From Diabrotica undecimpunctata (lineage: Eukaryota; Arthropoda; Insecta; Coleoptera; Chrysomelidae): DNA of 64,000 bases. Below are positions 24,935 through 37,030 of the stretch, piece by piece. Within the stretch, counting starts at the first letter, position 1. Each line of letters opens with the position of its first letter. The notes under the pieces are model-generated. The model made no database searches, was not told where the DNA came from, and saw nothing but the letters and a program-made list of their open reading frames with translations. A program made the position numbers and the translations under genes. Location: positions 123,525,411 to 123,589,410 of the forward strand of contig NC_092811.1 of the NCBI RefSeq assembly GCF_040954645.1, written 5' to 3'.

Positions 24935-25375
24935 GACACCATTAACCAAAAACATAGTCGTATGACCACTTTTTTTGGGCCGGACCTCTTCCAGAGCATT
25001 GCAACGGCAGTAACAAGAACAGCTACCAGAAAGTTTGTAGCACAAAAATCTCTGGAATGGTGGAAAAATTCACCAGGACAGACAGGCGAAACAATTCAAT
25101 ATAGAACATTCGCCAAAATTTAGAGCAGACCTAATGAGCAAAACAGAAAATCAGTCAAAGCTATAATACGTATGTTAGCAGAGTACCGTAAGCTGAATGG
25201 GCAGTTTAAGCCGATGGGTTGGCAGATAATGATCTATGCAGATTCTGTCACCTAAGGGAAGAAACAGAACAGTGTTACAGATTTAAAAAATCCACCGGCA
25301 AAGTGTTACATCAAAGGTTTACTTTAGAAGCTATTAGACCTTTTAAAAAAGGTCAGGTTGGAAAATATTAGAGGA
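24935..25375 (+). mobile_element. LINE C-terminal fragment with CCHC-like motif (jockey/R1 style)
   Basis: A frame near 25225-25280 reads DNDLCRFCHLREETEQC, the Cys-rich C-terminal signature (C-x2-C ... EET) that follows RNase H or the RT thumb in jockey/R1-type LINEs. Upstream, 24975-25120 reads ATRKFVAQKSLEWWKNSPGQ, which fits the region before it. Stops and frameshifts. No RT core remains. Confidence 0.5.
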
Positions 25376-25439
25376 CCACAATGTATCTGAAAAGGTCGCA
25401 GTGGAATAGGCCAAAAGCTTCCGCAATAAATATGAACAC

Positions 25440-25860
25440 TTCAGCAGAATTTAGCACGATTGATAACTGTTAATGAAACCTGGTTAATGAATATTATATA
25501 CCAGACAACAGCATGAACGCTGGGCACTGGACTGAATCATTCAAAAGTACCCCGAAGCAGTCAAGAGTGGTTCAATGGGTCGTAAACAATATTATCATGT
25601 ATTATTTGAAAAATTGAATTAGAAACTCAGTGAGAAACGGCGCCATATGTAGAGGAAAAAGTGTTGTTTCTCCAAGAAAATGCATCAGCTCACCAGAGCT
25701 GACAATGAAAAAAATGAGCTTTGTCATACGGCTTGTTCTCCTGATTTGACCCCATCCGATTATTAAATGTTACTAAATTTAAAGAGTATTATCTGAATCG
25801 TATTATTGAGACGGCATAAAGAAACTAGAAGTTTGAGTAATAATTTTCTGGAAAAACTTG
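25440..25860 (+). pseudogene. mariner transposase relic
   Basis: Recognisable mariner blocks appear in shifting frames: VNETWLMNI near 25450, where the first catalytic Asp is Asn; a PKQSR-like block near 25550; VLFLQENASAH near 25660, where the second Asp is Glu; and SPDLTPSDY near 25740, with the third Asp of a DD34D triad present. Mariner transposases cut and paste at TA sites. With two catalytic residues replaced and many breaks, this copy is dead. Terminal repeats were not found. Confidence 0.65.
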
Positions 25861-27292
25861 TTTTTAATTAAATTATTGATGTTTGTTAAGAAAATTATTT
25901 TAGATGAGTTTAGTCAAATTACCACTAGTACAAATTGATCATTTTGACATTTATTATTTAGATTAATTTATTTCTAAAATTGTCACATTAGGGTATAGTG
26001 ATATAATGTGCAAGGCGATCATTACATCAAAAAAATTTCCTATATTATCAGACAACGCAAATACTATACGAAGATCACTCTTATTACACAACCCTTATGA
26101 AATAAATTTGATAATTATACTGTCTCATAAGACACTTGTAAAATATTCCAAGCCGTACATATATTTGACTTACACTGTATGTGGGAATAATAGAAAAAAA
26201 TATATCACAAGATTAATTTGAAGTCTCCATCATTCTGGAAAATCGAGACGTCAACAATCACCCCGAAAATATCTTCCGGGGATTTACAACCTTTTATTTC
26301 AATCGTTCCTATTTTGTGCATGAAATATCACGGTATCGGCTAGAGAAAATCAAAGCATCAGACAAAACAGACCTGATACAAATCTTGGCACATAATTTTT
26401 AGATTTCTTTAACCAAAAAAATTGCAATCGAAATAAACATTTGAATTTTTACTTCACTTAAGGAAGACTGATTGCTACGTCTGGAGAATATTTACTCATA
26501 GTCGAATATTTCCGTTATCTGAGTATGTAATGAATCAGTAAAGAAATTAACAAGTATCCCTAACATTCTATAATATGAGATTGGGTAGCTCACGGAAAAT
26601 TGCATTCTATTGTGCATAAATTAATTAGAAATACTTAAATTCTGAGTATTTGTTTGTTAACATACTATGAGTATTTGTTTAGAAAGTTTTAATTGCACCG
26701 AATAACGCCTTTAGACTTTTGTTTACATTGCCTAATGCCTCTGGCAGATGCCTCTAAGCGCAACCAATCGCCCGCTCGGTAGTAATCATGAGAACGAAGT
26801 TACGGTTTAAGATCCAAGGTTAGGAGGGTTAGCATCGCAGTGACAAAATTTCCAATTTATTCCCGATTGAGATCTTGAAAGTGACTTCTCAAAAACATCG
26901 TGCGATCATCAAATAGATGATGGTATTCTTCAGTATCTTCAATACGGCAGATAATTACTTTGTGACTTTCCAAAGGTGACATTTGAGTTCTGTCAGCTTG
27001 TTTCTAAGTTCACAGAACGAAAAACGTGCATATAAAACAGTGACCCCTAAAACACCGTGCAAGTGGTTCAGGTCGTATTGAAAAGAAAATCTAAATATCA
27101 TCATGGAAGATTTACATCAGATGAAACAAAGTATGTGGTTCTCAATTATTCATTATAACCATGGTCGATATTTTTGTGACTCCCTGTATATGAATGCTTT
27201 AAATAATAAAAGAACCGTAGCTATTCTTTATACCAATTAGATAATAAAAATGAAATGTAGCGTACTGAGAGAACCAGTAAATTATATTTAAG
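25861..27292. other. Non-coding DNA
   Basis: No gene or bounded element recognised. Confidence 0.35.
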
Positions 27293-27304
27293 AACAATAA
27301 GTAG

Positions 27305-27532
27305 TAATGTTCTGAAGCTATTTTCTTGTGGCATTTTAAATTAATTAATATTTAAATGGGAATAAGCCACAATTAAAGGTTAAAATACATTTATTGACGT
27401 TTCAATTTCCACTTCGGAAATCGTTCTCCGAAAAAAAAAATGTTCGGAGAACGATTTCCGAAGTGGAAATTGAAACGTCAATAAATGTATTTTAACCTTT
27501 AATTGTGGCTTATTCCCATTTAAATATTAATT
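27305..27532 (-). mobile_element. Penelope-like foldback element A: perfect 92-bp arms, 12-bp TSD
   Basis: The arms 27341-27432 and 27443-27534 are exact reverse complements over all 92 bases, with a 10-nt A-rich loop. AACAATAAGTAG is repeated at 27293-27304 and 27533-27544 (the last two bases of the arm overlap the second copy). Between the left duplication and the left arm is an unpaired 36-nt tail (27305-27340). Each arm holds a short internal hairpin (GATTTCC, loop, GGAAATT) followed by GAAACGTC. The plan matches the elements at 37.3, 46.9 and 62.1 kb; orientation is set by the tail. It encodes nothing. Confidence 0.8.
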
Positions 27533-27838
27533 AACAATAAGTAGATCAAATCATTGTGTAATACCGCTCTCAAAGCAGCTGCTTCAATGACAACGATTTT
27601 TTGGAAGAGAACAACTTATTGAACATTGGCATTCATAAACAAGGACTTTTATAAGATCGAAGAAAGAAAACAATATCACCAAAAGCAAACTAGCAATACT
27701 CACAAGAAAAGATTTGAATAGGATAAGAACACATGTTAATAAGGAGTACCATGTGTCATAATAATTGTAATCTCCTTTATACACACTTTAAAGTTTAGTT
27801 CTGAAAGTCGAAAGTTATTTCAATTTGGAAAAAATGAT

Positions 27839-28930
27839 ATGGGTCCATTGCCATCTGTTATGGCAGTTCAGAAACGCACATGCGATGCTTGTGGTATCTC
27901 AGAGAGGACATTCCGAAGAATTAATAACATGAGTGAGGATGAAATAAATAAAGTAAGCAAGAGAAATCGTCGACATCCAAAAACTTTAGATTTGCACCAG
28001 TCAATTAAACTTGCAATTAAAAATATTATATATAATATGTATAAAGCCAAAGAACATGTAACAATTAGTGCTGTGTTAAAAAAAATAAAAGACAAGGAAC
28101 TGTGTGATATTAGTTTAACAAGTTTGTGGAGAGTGTTGAAACATTTAGGTTTTCGATATAAAAAGACAAATAATAGACAAGTATTGAACACAAGTGTGAA
28201 CTCTCTAATGTTGTTTCAAAACGGTGGCATTTTTTTAGAAAATACATGAACAATAAAACTTCTGATAGTCCGAGGCAAGTTGTATTTTTAGGTGAAACTT
28301 GGATTTTCGCTAAAGGAAATATGTCAAAATCATCCTGGCAAGATGGCACCACGAAATGTTATTCTTCTAGTCGTTCCGGTAATGGTAAACGCTAGATTAT
28401 AATTCATGCTGTAAATGATGAGGGTTTTATTCCTAAAGCTAGATTAATTTTTTCGTCCACAAAGAATACAGGTGATTACCATGGAAATATGGATGCAAAT
28501 ATTTTTGAAGAATGGTTTGAAGAAAATTTGTTAAAAAAATACCATCCATAATAGTGTTTGATAATGCATCCTACCACTAAAGAGTGAAGAGAAATTTCCT
28601 TCAAGCAGCTGGACAAAAGAAGAAATAAAGTTGTGGTTGACAGAAAAGAAAATTTATCACAGTGACATATTTTTAAAAGTCGATTTACTTCAAAGGTGTG
28701 GAGAGCACAAAATTCAAAAACAAATTTGTTACTGACCAAATGGCTCTTAAATATGGCCATGAAGTTCTTCGACTTCCGCCCTACCACTGCCACTATAATG
28801 CAATTGAGTTAGTTTGGGTATTTTCTAATTTTACTGCATGCAAAACCATTCGTATAATTTTCACTCTACGCAAAATAGAGACTTATAGAGACCTTGATGA
28901 ACATTTGATGTCGACAAATAATTTCGAGTA
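27839..28930 (+). pseudogene. Tc1/mariner-superfamily transposase, Sailor-like, copy 1
   Basis: The N-terminal helix-turn-helix half is an intact frame (27839-28249; CGISERTFRRINNM and LWRVLKHLGFRYKK). The catalytic half is split by frameshifts: LGETWIF near 28290, where the first Asp has become Gly; VFDNASYH at about 28554-28577, with the second Asp kept; and LPPYHCHYNAIE ending at 28808, with Glu kept. Second Asp and Glu codons are 246 nt apart, so about 81 residues lie between them, far more than the 34-41 of most families and close to the DD82E (Sailor) type. No terminal repeats were confirmed. Confidence 0.7.
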
Positions 28931-29396
28931 TTCGAAATATTCCGTCCCACTTCTTTTTAACACGCCCTGTATATACATATTATATTCATTTTATTTGCCT
29001 TTGATACAGTAAAATCCAATATTATTACTGAACATAAAAAACAGGAAATTAAATATTTTTACTTTTCAAGAAATCGGAATTAAACATTAACGCCCCACTG
29101 ATCATATCTTAATTACATACCGGCCGTCATAGGGTAAAATGAATTTAACAACACTTATTGAGTTAAAAACAGATTAAATACGCATAATCTACAATATAAC
29201 ATAAAACACAAGGACAAAAAGAGAAGAAGTTGAGGTCAATACCTTTTAGAATTTTCAGCTTCAAAAGTGTAATATGGTTGAAGCCATCAAGATCGGGATA
29301 ACTGATATGGGAAGGAGCTCGTAAAGAAACTCGGTATATGAATGCACAAAATAGGAACGATAGGAATAGGTATGAACCCTACACAAGCATTTCGTT
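28931..29396. other. Short gap before zinc-finger gene 2
   Basis: 28945-28975 (CCCACTTCTTTTTAACACG) resembles the end of a mariner/Tc1-type element and may be the 3' end of the transposase relic, but no matching left end was found. The rest is AT-rich with no features. Confidence 0.3.
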
Positions 29397-29408
29397 TTTA
29401 TTTTTATT
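29397..29408 (-). terminator. Two polyadenylation signals of zinc-finger gene 2
   Basis: TTTATT at 29397-29402 and 29403-29408 reads AATAAA twice on the minus strand, about 115 nt after the stop codon. Confidence 0.55.
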
Positions 29409-29521
29409 GAAATGCAATATACGGTTGTTTTTTGTTGTTTTTTTTTTAATTAAGTCTAAGACTTCATTTTACAACACAAAGTCTAACATTTAAGTCTGAT
29501 AAAAGCTAACCTCAAATAGTA

Positions 29522-32500
29522 CTACAAAGTAGTATGTGTTCTTCGATGAATTATAAAATCGTTAAGAGATTCGGTAGTGTATCTACAGCGCCAACAGAAG
29601 AATCTTTTATGAACATTTAAATAATGCATTTTTAAATCCAACAATTTGTTGCTGGTTTCATCACAGAATTTGCAATAAAATGTATTTTTCTCCGTACCAG
29701 AGATATCTGTAATTTCCATGATATCATCTTCTTGCTTTTTCTCACCTAAGGATTCACATTCGTCAAATTGATCATCGACATTGTCAGGATCGTTCGTAGA
29801 AGTATTGGCAGATTTTGATAAGGACTCGTCAATTACTAAGTTACTGTCCTCGTCGGAATCACATTTTGGTTTCCCGTTGTCAGTTTCTGATGTTTTGTTT
29901 GAATCCTCTTTTTTGGGATCTTCGTTTTCTGAATCACTGTCTATAATAACTATTGGATCTTCTTTACCTTCATTCGTCACTTCCGTTTGAGGTAAAGTGG
30001 TAGGTGTTTCAGATAAGCTCATTACCATTTCTATTTTGGGCAAGATCGTGGGATTTTTTCGCGGTCTAATAAAAGGAGGTGGTTGGGGAACGTCTTTCGG
30101 ATTATTCTGCAAAATTATATATTGGAGTCCCGCACCACCTACGATTCTAGAGGGCTTTGAGGAGTCAACGTGACTCAAGGATGTCGGCGGGGTATCGGCA
30201 GGAGTTGTCGGACTAGAAACTGCAGAGGGTGATTTAAGTTGCATTTTGGTATGAACGGGAGTTATACGAATTTTTCTTTTTCTTTTTGTTATCATTTTCG
30301 TAATAGGACTGTTCCCACTAGAGGTGGACGGTGTTCCATCTATCGAGTACTTCACAATCTTAGGTAGGCCTATACCAAACATTTCAGCCGATACTGGTAA
30401 ATTGGAACTAGATTCCGCGGCAACTGACAAAGGATCTGTGGTTTTACTAGGGCTGGAATCGACTTGTGGGGAAAACAATGAAAAATTGGATTTCGGGTCT
30501 GTCAGTTTATCTATACTAACAAGTCCAAATGGTTTTGGTTTACTAGGGGCTGACGCTACAGAATCTGTGGAAATTGCTAAACTATTTATAGAAACTGTGG
30601 GTTCTTGGGTGATACTTAATGTACTATTCATATTTTCCAAAGATGTGTACTCGTCATTTTCTAATGTAGGCACATTAGAAAATGACGTGTTTGGTAAATC
30701 GTCATAAGGAACGGATATAATGTTTGTAGGAGCTGTCGAAGTGCTCATTATATTTGTGGGAACTACAGACGTGGATATTATATTTGTGGGAGCTGCTGCA
30801 GATGTTTGGGAATTAGAAAATGACGTATTTGGTAAAGCATCATAAGGAACGGATATAATGTTTGTAGGAGCTGTAGAAATGCTCATTACATTTGAGGGAA
30901 CTACAGACGTAGATATTATGCTTGTAGGAGCTGTAGACATTCCGGGTTCTTGGGAATTAGAAAATGACGTATTTGGTAAAGCGTCATAAGGAACGGATAT
31001 AATGTTTGTAGGAGCTGTAGAAATGCTCATTATATTTGAGGGAATTACAGACGTAGATATTATGTTTGTAGGAGCTGTAGACATTCCGGGTTCTTGGGAA
31101 TTAGAAAATGACGTATTTGGTAAAGCGTCATAAGGAACGGATATAATGTTTGTAGGAGCTGTTGAAATGCTCATTACATTTGTGGGAAGTACGGACGTGG
31201 ATATTAGGTTTGTGGGAGCTGTAGACATTCCGGGCTGTTGGAAAGGAGCTGAAATACTAGAAGATGCAAGTGAAGCATCAACGTTATTAGAAGTTGTAGA
31301 ATTGGAAGATAAATCTTTGGGTATCGAAATAGTAGGATTGAGGATTTTCTGTTTCATTGCATTGGCTTTTTTCAAAATGTTCTGCTTTGAGGTAGTAGAA
31401 TTTTTGGAAACAAGTTTAAATTTTGGTTTTATTGGCCTGAATTTTTTATTCAGCATTTGCTTTAACTTTTCTTCTTCTATATTAGGTAAAAAGATCGTTT
31501 TGGATGGTTTGGTTTTGGGTTCTTGTGGAGCAATCATCTCTTTTATAGAGGCTGTCAAGCTTAAGCTCTTTGGGACAGAACTTTGAGATGCCGAAGAAGG
31601 AGATGGAAGGATTTTGCGTGGACGTGGTAATACAATTTTTGGATGAAGCTGAGATACAGATTGAGGTATGAGAGATATTATCGGTTGAGGTTGAGATTGA
31701 GATGGTGCAGGTTGAGGTTTAGATAATATAGGTTTAGGTTTTGCTTGTTGAAGGGTTGTTGATCTTTCATGTTTGTCTTTGTTATCTTCGATAATTTCAA
31801 TAGCCGTCTGTCTTGGAGTATATAGATAATTGTGAGAATCTGGTATACTAATTTCTTTATGAAATTCAGTATGGTTATCAAGGTCTTCTTTCGTGGTGAA
31901 TACATCGTAACATAGATCACAGGTTAGGTTTTCAGATTCTGGCTCTCCAATTACTACATTAGTGGTTATTATTTCAGTAGGTTCGCTAACTACGGGCTCA
32001 GCAGAAGGTCTCAAGTTATGCGAGTTGATCTCATGCCTTCTTAGCTGGAAGCAGTCAGCAAAACTTTTATCACATGACGAACAAGCGTAAAGAGATTTTG
32101 AGTTACTTAAACTCTTAATTGTATTATTTTTATGCTGCATCACATGAACAATGAACGCATAGATGGTATTCATTTTTCTGTTACATAGGTGACACGAAAA
32201 TTTGCATTTGGTAGTAGTACTAGAAGAATGCACTTTTACGTCATCAGAAGTGGCAAAATACACATTACAGGTATCACATTTAAAAGGTGTTTTAACTTGT
32301 TCTTTATTTTCTTCTTGCGTAGGTGCAGGTACAGGTGCAGGTTTGGGTTCTTCTGGTAAAATTTTACTGTCTGATTTGGGTAAATTTGGGATAACATTAA
32401 AGATTTTACCGTCTGGTTTGGGTAAAATTTTGATTTCTTTGGGTTTCTCTAGTTGTTTCTTAAACAAACTCATAAATTTAGAGGCTCTTCTTTTCTTAAA

Positions 32501-32879
32501 GTTCAGCATTTCTAACTTAGTTCTTCTTGACCTTTTCTTAGTTACTTCAGTTTGGGGCTCCTTCCTCAAAACATCCATGTTTTTAACTTTGTTTTCCGTG
32601 CCACTAGAAGAATTTTCGTCCTCTTTAGCTTCTTTCTCGTCTGTATCTTCTTCAAACCGATCATCTTCTTCGATTTCATCTTCAGCTTCGGAATGCAGCT
32701 GTTTGTGCTCCAGCAATTCGTCTAATAACGGAAATTTCTGCATGCATACGTAACACGTGTAATCCTTTTTACGTTCGGTCAAAATTTCATTTTTATTCTT
32801 CTTGGTTGGCGGTTCTATCCTAATTTTGGTAAGTACAACTGACAATTTTCGTAACTTAAAAGATTTTCGTATATCCAAC
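29522..32879 (-). CDS. C2H2 zinc-finger protein 2, large 3'-terminal exon (partial)
   Basis: An open frame of about 1118 codons runs from a splice acceptor (CTCTTTTTTAG before 32879) to TAG at 29522. As in gene 1, the first base completes a codon. N-terminal fingers: YTCYVCMQKF ... HKQLH, FKCDTCNVYF, a joined FSCHLCNRKM ... HVMQH, YACSSCDKSF, and LTCDLCYDVF ... HTEFH. A Pro/Ser/Thr-rich middle holds four copies of a repeat of about 48 residues (30708-31240). The C-terminus is acidic (DSDSENEDPKKEDSN-like) and ends with two more fingers, FYCKFC ... HKR and FFCWRC ... HRRTH. It is likely a nuclear DNA-binding regulator. An in-frame ATG lies 29 nt upstream of the acceptor, but the homologous exons lack one, so I favour a spliced start. 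Confidence 0.87.
30652..30687. repeat. Perfect 16-bp hairpin inside the coding exon
   Basis: CGTCATTTTCTAATGT (30652-30667) and its exact reverse complement (30672-30687) flank AGGC. It sits next to the tandem repeat of zinc-finger gene 2 and codes for a palindromic-looking patch of the protein. Confidence 0.8.
30708..31240 (-). repeat. Coding tandem repeat in zinc-finger gene 2
   Basis: The block beginning GGAACGGATATAATG on the plus strand starts at 30708, 30846, 30990 and 31134, giving periods of 138, 144 and 144 nt; all are multiples of three, so the frame is kept. Each unit encodes a MSTAPTNIIS / MSISTAPTNIISVPYD / ALPNTSFSNS pattern, in itself two half-repeats of STAPTNI. The units are nearly the same, implying recent expansion or homogenisation. 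It is probably a disordered linker. Confidence 0.9.
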
Positions 32880-33264
32880 CTAAAAAAGAGGTTATTATTA
32901 CTTATCATTTATAAAGAATGGAAGACAGTCACAAAGGATTACAATCACTAAAAATAAAGTGAAGACTACAAAAAAAACTTGTTATGTGGCAAATATTTAT
33001 TAAAAAAAATCCAAATATACACTTAAACTATACGGTTATTTAGTAGTAAGTTAATATACAAGGCGTGTTTTGTGGCCGATTGAGGTCTATGGGATTTTAT
33101 AACCGATTTTTGTGTATTTTGGCGAGCTGAATCGATAATTTATTATTTTTTATCTCGGCTTTCTAATAGACCGATTTTAATTTTTGAAAGTTTGTTTGGT
33201 TTGTTTTTTTTTAAGAAACAAAACATAATTTGAAACAAGTATATCAGTATTTACACAATTAGAT
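32880..33264. other. Presumed intron or upstream DNA of zinc-finger gene 2
   Basis: The acceptor is at 32880-32882 on the minus strand. Around 33066-33137 a stretch related to 58918-58990 is present (see findings). No exon recognised. Confidence 0.4.
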
Positions 33265-34985
33265 TGCTAATGACAAAATCCGGCCAAAATCTTGTTAATT
33301 GTCACTGATACCAGCGTTACAACATTAGATAATGTATTTGTAAATTTCTCGAACTCCTGTTTGTCATGTGTACTTGACAACACTGTATCAGATCACAGAA
33401 CAGTTTTGGTGACTTGACTTTGAAACGGAATTGTCATACTTTATACAAAAAAAAACAATTGGGTGAGGACTCGATAAATCACTTTATTTAACCTCATTAA
33501 CGAAAATTGGAAGAGTGTTTATGGAATCTTAGACACTAATCTAGCATTTCAAGCTTTTATAAATATCTTTTTGTATCATTTTAATAACAGCAAAAGAACA
33601 TCAACAAGAAAAAAAATCAAAACAACTAAAAATAAATGGAATTAATATTGAAGTGCGAATGTCGGGTTTTGAATTAAGAAGTTTACACGCATTATCAAGG
33701 CTTTACCAATTCTTACAATTTTTTATCAACAACAAAGGAAAAAACATAGAGAACCTTTGACCAAAACAAGAAAAGATTATTACCAGAAAATCATTACTTC
33801 GTCTAATAATCCCAATAAAATCACGTGGAAAATTGTAAATGATTTTTCAAAAAGTGCTAATAACAATGCTAATACTTATTTAATGTATGATGACAATAAT
33901 ATAATTAGATCCCCAAGAGGTAGCATGGCACTTTTAACACATTTTTTAAAAATGCACCCATTGATATCGTGTCGAAAATTTCATGTAATACAGTAGACAA
34001 AGACAGTCAGTCAATTATTACAGATCATGAAAATTTCTTTCAGTTGTACCCATTTACTGGGCAGAAACTGATCGAACTCCTGCAGAGTAAACTTAAAAAC
34101 AAATATTCTAGTGGTTTTGACGAGATACCTGCATTTTTGGTAAACAAGGCTTTACCTTTTATAATCAATCCTTTAACTTATCTCACCAAGTTGTCTTTTT
34201 GGAATTAGGATTTTCCTAACTACTTAAAGACAGGCAAAGTAGTTCTCATTTTTAAAAAAGGAGATCCTTTTTTAAGAAAAACTAGTCAGCAATTATAGGC
34301 CTATAACAATTCCCAGTACAGTTTCAAAGGTATTTGAGTATGGATATTTAAAGAGATTAAATGGTTATCTAAAAACAATAATATCATAACCATAAATCAA
34401 CATGGATTTCAAAAAAATAAATCTACTAATACGACAGTCCATGCATTTTATGTTGATTTAACCAGTTTGATTGATGCAGGCGAATGTCCTATTGGAATAA
34501 TTTGTGATATTAGTAGGGCATTTGACTGTGTCAACCATGAAATATTATTTAAAAACTAAAACAGATAGGTATTACAGAAAATTTTTTACAGTGGATTATG
34601 TCATTTCTAAACAATAGACAACAATATGTGAGCCTGCAGATGAGGATCGACGATTGTGTGACCAGTTGTAGATCTAGTCTTTTTACTACAAACATGGGTG
34701 TTCCCCAAGGATCTATAATAGGAACAATTCTCTTTGTAGTCTACATTAACGACATCGTACAAGTGGACAGAGCGGTAAATTTCACTATATATGCGGATAA
34801 TACGTCAATTATTCTATCTAACAAATCCAACGTAATCCTACAACATCAATGTAATCATTTTCTTTTATCTTCATATTCTTGGTTTTACGATAACTCGTTG
34901 CATCTCAATGCAAAAAAACGCAAGTTATACATTTTCACAATAAATATATACATAAAAATCAACGTTGTAAAATCTTATTGATCTC
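33265..34985 (+). pseudogene. CR1/L2-like LINE: endonuclease end and reverse transcriptase
   Basis: It starts inside an APE endonuclease: TSVTTLDNVFVNF and TVSDHRTVLVT (33285-33412), where SDH is the catalytic His motif of the family. A linker follows (33420-33990), then an RT with GFDEIPAFLVNKAL (34110), INQHGFQKNKST (34390), CDISRAFDCVNHEIL (34505-34550), FLNNRQQYVSL, GVPQGSIIGTILFVVYIND (34690-34755) and YADN at about 34790-34801. The usual YADD has Asn in place of the second catalytic Asp. At least five stops or frameshifts are seen. The gene ends abruptly near 34985. Non-functional copy. Confidence 0.75.
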
Positions 34986-35520
34986 AATCGGCTACGAAAC
35001 CTTACGGCCTTAATTACTAGTAATTAGTAAAGTATAGTAAACTTAGCAGTGATTTAGAGCTTTTCTTTCTTTCTCCCTAATTCTTAATTTTTATTTCTCC
35101 CTTTCTCTATTTCTTTCTCTCTCGAACTTTCTTTTTGTCTCTTTTCTTTTCCCCTTCTATCTTTCTATGTCTATCTCTCAATACCAAGTAAAGTTTAATG
35201 CCTAAATATCTCATATTATTAATTAGATATGTTTCATCGATATTAGTAGTTTGAATAAAACAAAGGTAGTTTGAATAAAACAAATTGGAAAGTAAAATAA
35301 CTAAATTTATTTAAAAAGTTCGTACATTAAAAATTAAAAGTGATAATATATGTGATAAATGAACTATATATAAAAATCTATAACAATAAAATCTCCAACA
35401 AGAAATAAGTACCGTTTTTTGTCCTTCTTTTTATAGTTATAATAGCAAACTATCCATTAACAGTGCTGTTTTTAGGTAAAACTTTGGCAAAATCTAAATA
35501 TGTTATACTTTTTCTCAGTA
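34986..35520. other. Non-coding DNA with a pyrimidine-rich tract
   Basis: 35058-35180 is almost pure C/T on the plus strand (TTTCTTTCTTTCTCC-like). The rest is AT-rich and featureless. Confidence 0.6.
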
Positions 35521-35524
35521 CACA

Positions 35525-35605
35525 CAAAATAAACATGCTCGGCTGGCCTGCTAATTCACCAGACCTTAATCCAATCGAAAATCTTTAAAAGTTATTACGA
35601 GGATG
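35525..35605 (+). mobile_element. Tc1-type transposase scrap
   Basis: One frame reads NMLGWPANSPDLNPIENL, the C-terminal catalytic signature of Tc1 transposases with the final Glu (DD34E), followed by a stop. Nothing else of the gene was found around it. Confidence 0.6.
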
Positions 35606-36261
35606 CATTGGTATTTGGTTAAACTAAACCGGTTCCGTTGATAAACAAAATATTTCGATACCATAGCAACGAAGAATAATAAGAAAAGAAGAATGTCAAC
35701 TCAAATTGTGAAAATTTGAGTATCGAGCAATTATCAAATATCTATATTTGACGAACTTACGAAGTAATTATTTACAACGATATATACTTGACTTAATCGA
35801 TCAATGTCATTCGTATGCCATCATGAAACATTGGATTACAAACTTCAAAGAAGTAAATTTTCCATTGAAAGTGAAGTCCTATGAAGACCAGAACCCTCGT
35901 AAATATTGATGCAGTTCGTGTTAAGAATATATAGCTCAAATAATTTAGCAACAGTGGCAAAACTGAATGATTGAGTAATTATAATATTTAATCAAATACT
36001 TAATAATCTAAACAAATTATAATGGGTTATAGGCCCAGGACGTTAGAAAAAAAATCAGTAGTATGTACTATGTTTAATTGATCAGCATCTACACCTAAAC
36101 TGCAAAACTACGAAACAAATTATGGAAGCTCTAGGAAACATATTTTTAAGAAAATGTGTGATCACAAAGATAACTTAGAAGCGCAAAATGTTTATTTTAT
36201 AATTAAAACCAGGCAAAAAGATTACTTTCTTACATTTGATAAGAGATTTAAAAAATACAGA
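35606..36261. other. Non-coding DNA
   Basis: No recognised gene or element. Confidence 0.35.
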
Positions 36262-36600
36262 ATCGAAGCCGCAATGCTGAATTGGTGACTCTGTATGGAA
36301 CTGAAAACATAGTTAGACATATCAAGGCAAACCGAATAAGATGGGCAGGTCACGTGGTACGATCAGAGGACGACAGAGTGTTAAAGACAGTGCTTTTTTT
36401 AAGGCCAGATGGTAGAGGATCAGTAGGCCGACCGAGAAAAAGATGGAAGGATAATGTTGAAGCCGATTTATCTAGAATTGGGACACAACAATGGGAAATA
36501 GAAGTGCAAGATCGTAGAGGATGGAGGGCGATGGTGGATGCGGCGAAGTCTCGCCCCGAGTTGTAAAGCCAGTGAAGAAAGAAAGAAAGAAAGAAGAATC
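36262..36600 (+). mobile_element. RTE-type LINE 3' end with GAAA-repeat tail
   Basis: An uninterrupted frame (36282-36566) encodes the C-terminal region only: RIRWAGHVVRSEDDRV, GRGSVGRPRKRWKD and DRRGWRAMVDAAKS, then stop and a GAAAGAAAGAAAG tail. A severely 5'-truncated insertion; the frame is intact over its 94 residues, so it is relatively young. Confidence 0.7.
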
Positions 36601-36929
36601 CAAGCAGGAAAAAGCAAATAAATGAAGAAAATTAATGCAATGAAAAATCTAAAAGGGCGAAACACATAATACAAAGGATTTGGTTTTAAAGAAGAAAAGT
36701 CAAATACAATATGTATCATCAATAAAACTTGGAGGATTTTTAACGAATTTTTTAAACCATGAAATACTTTTGTATCTCAGAAACGAGATTTATATTATAT
36801 ATTTTGTTATATACATAGTTTTATAATGAATAGCGATTTTTATGTTAAACCCTTCAAATCGAGAAGGTATATTAAGAATATATAGTAAAGATAAGGCTCA
36901 GAGAGAAAAGACGGGGTTTCGAATTACTT

Positions 36930-37030
36930 GAAAACCCCCTTACTCACCAGATTTGGATTCGTCTGACTATTATGTAAACCTCAACCAAAAAAAGTCTAAA
37001 GTGTCGTCAATTCTCATCGAACTCAAAGAA
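36930..37030 (+). mobile_element. mariner transposase scrap
   Basis: The frame reads PYSPDLDSSDYYVNL and then an ELKEGMSPE-like stretch. SPDL-x-x-SDY is the third-Asp motif of mariner transposases. Only this block is visible. Confidence 0.5.

Noticed and set aside
30324..32753. Long plus-strand open frames opposite zinc-finger gene 2
   Set aside because: Shadow frames of a highly biased Ser/Thr/Pro coding exon; no independent domain or start context.
32880..32908. ATG upstream of zinc-finger exon 2 as the true start
   Set aside because: It lies on the far side of a good splice acceptor shared by all three paralogues; the added residues (MISNNNLFF) read like intron sequence.
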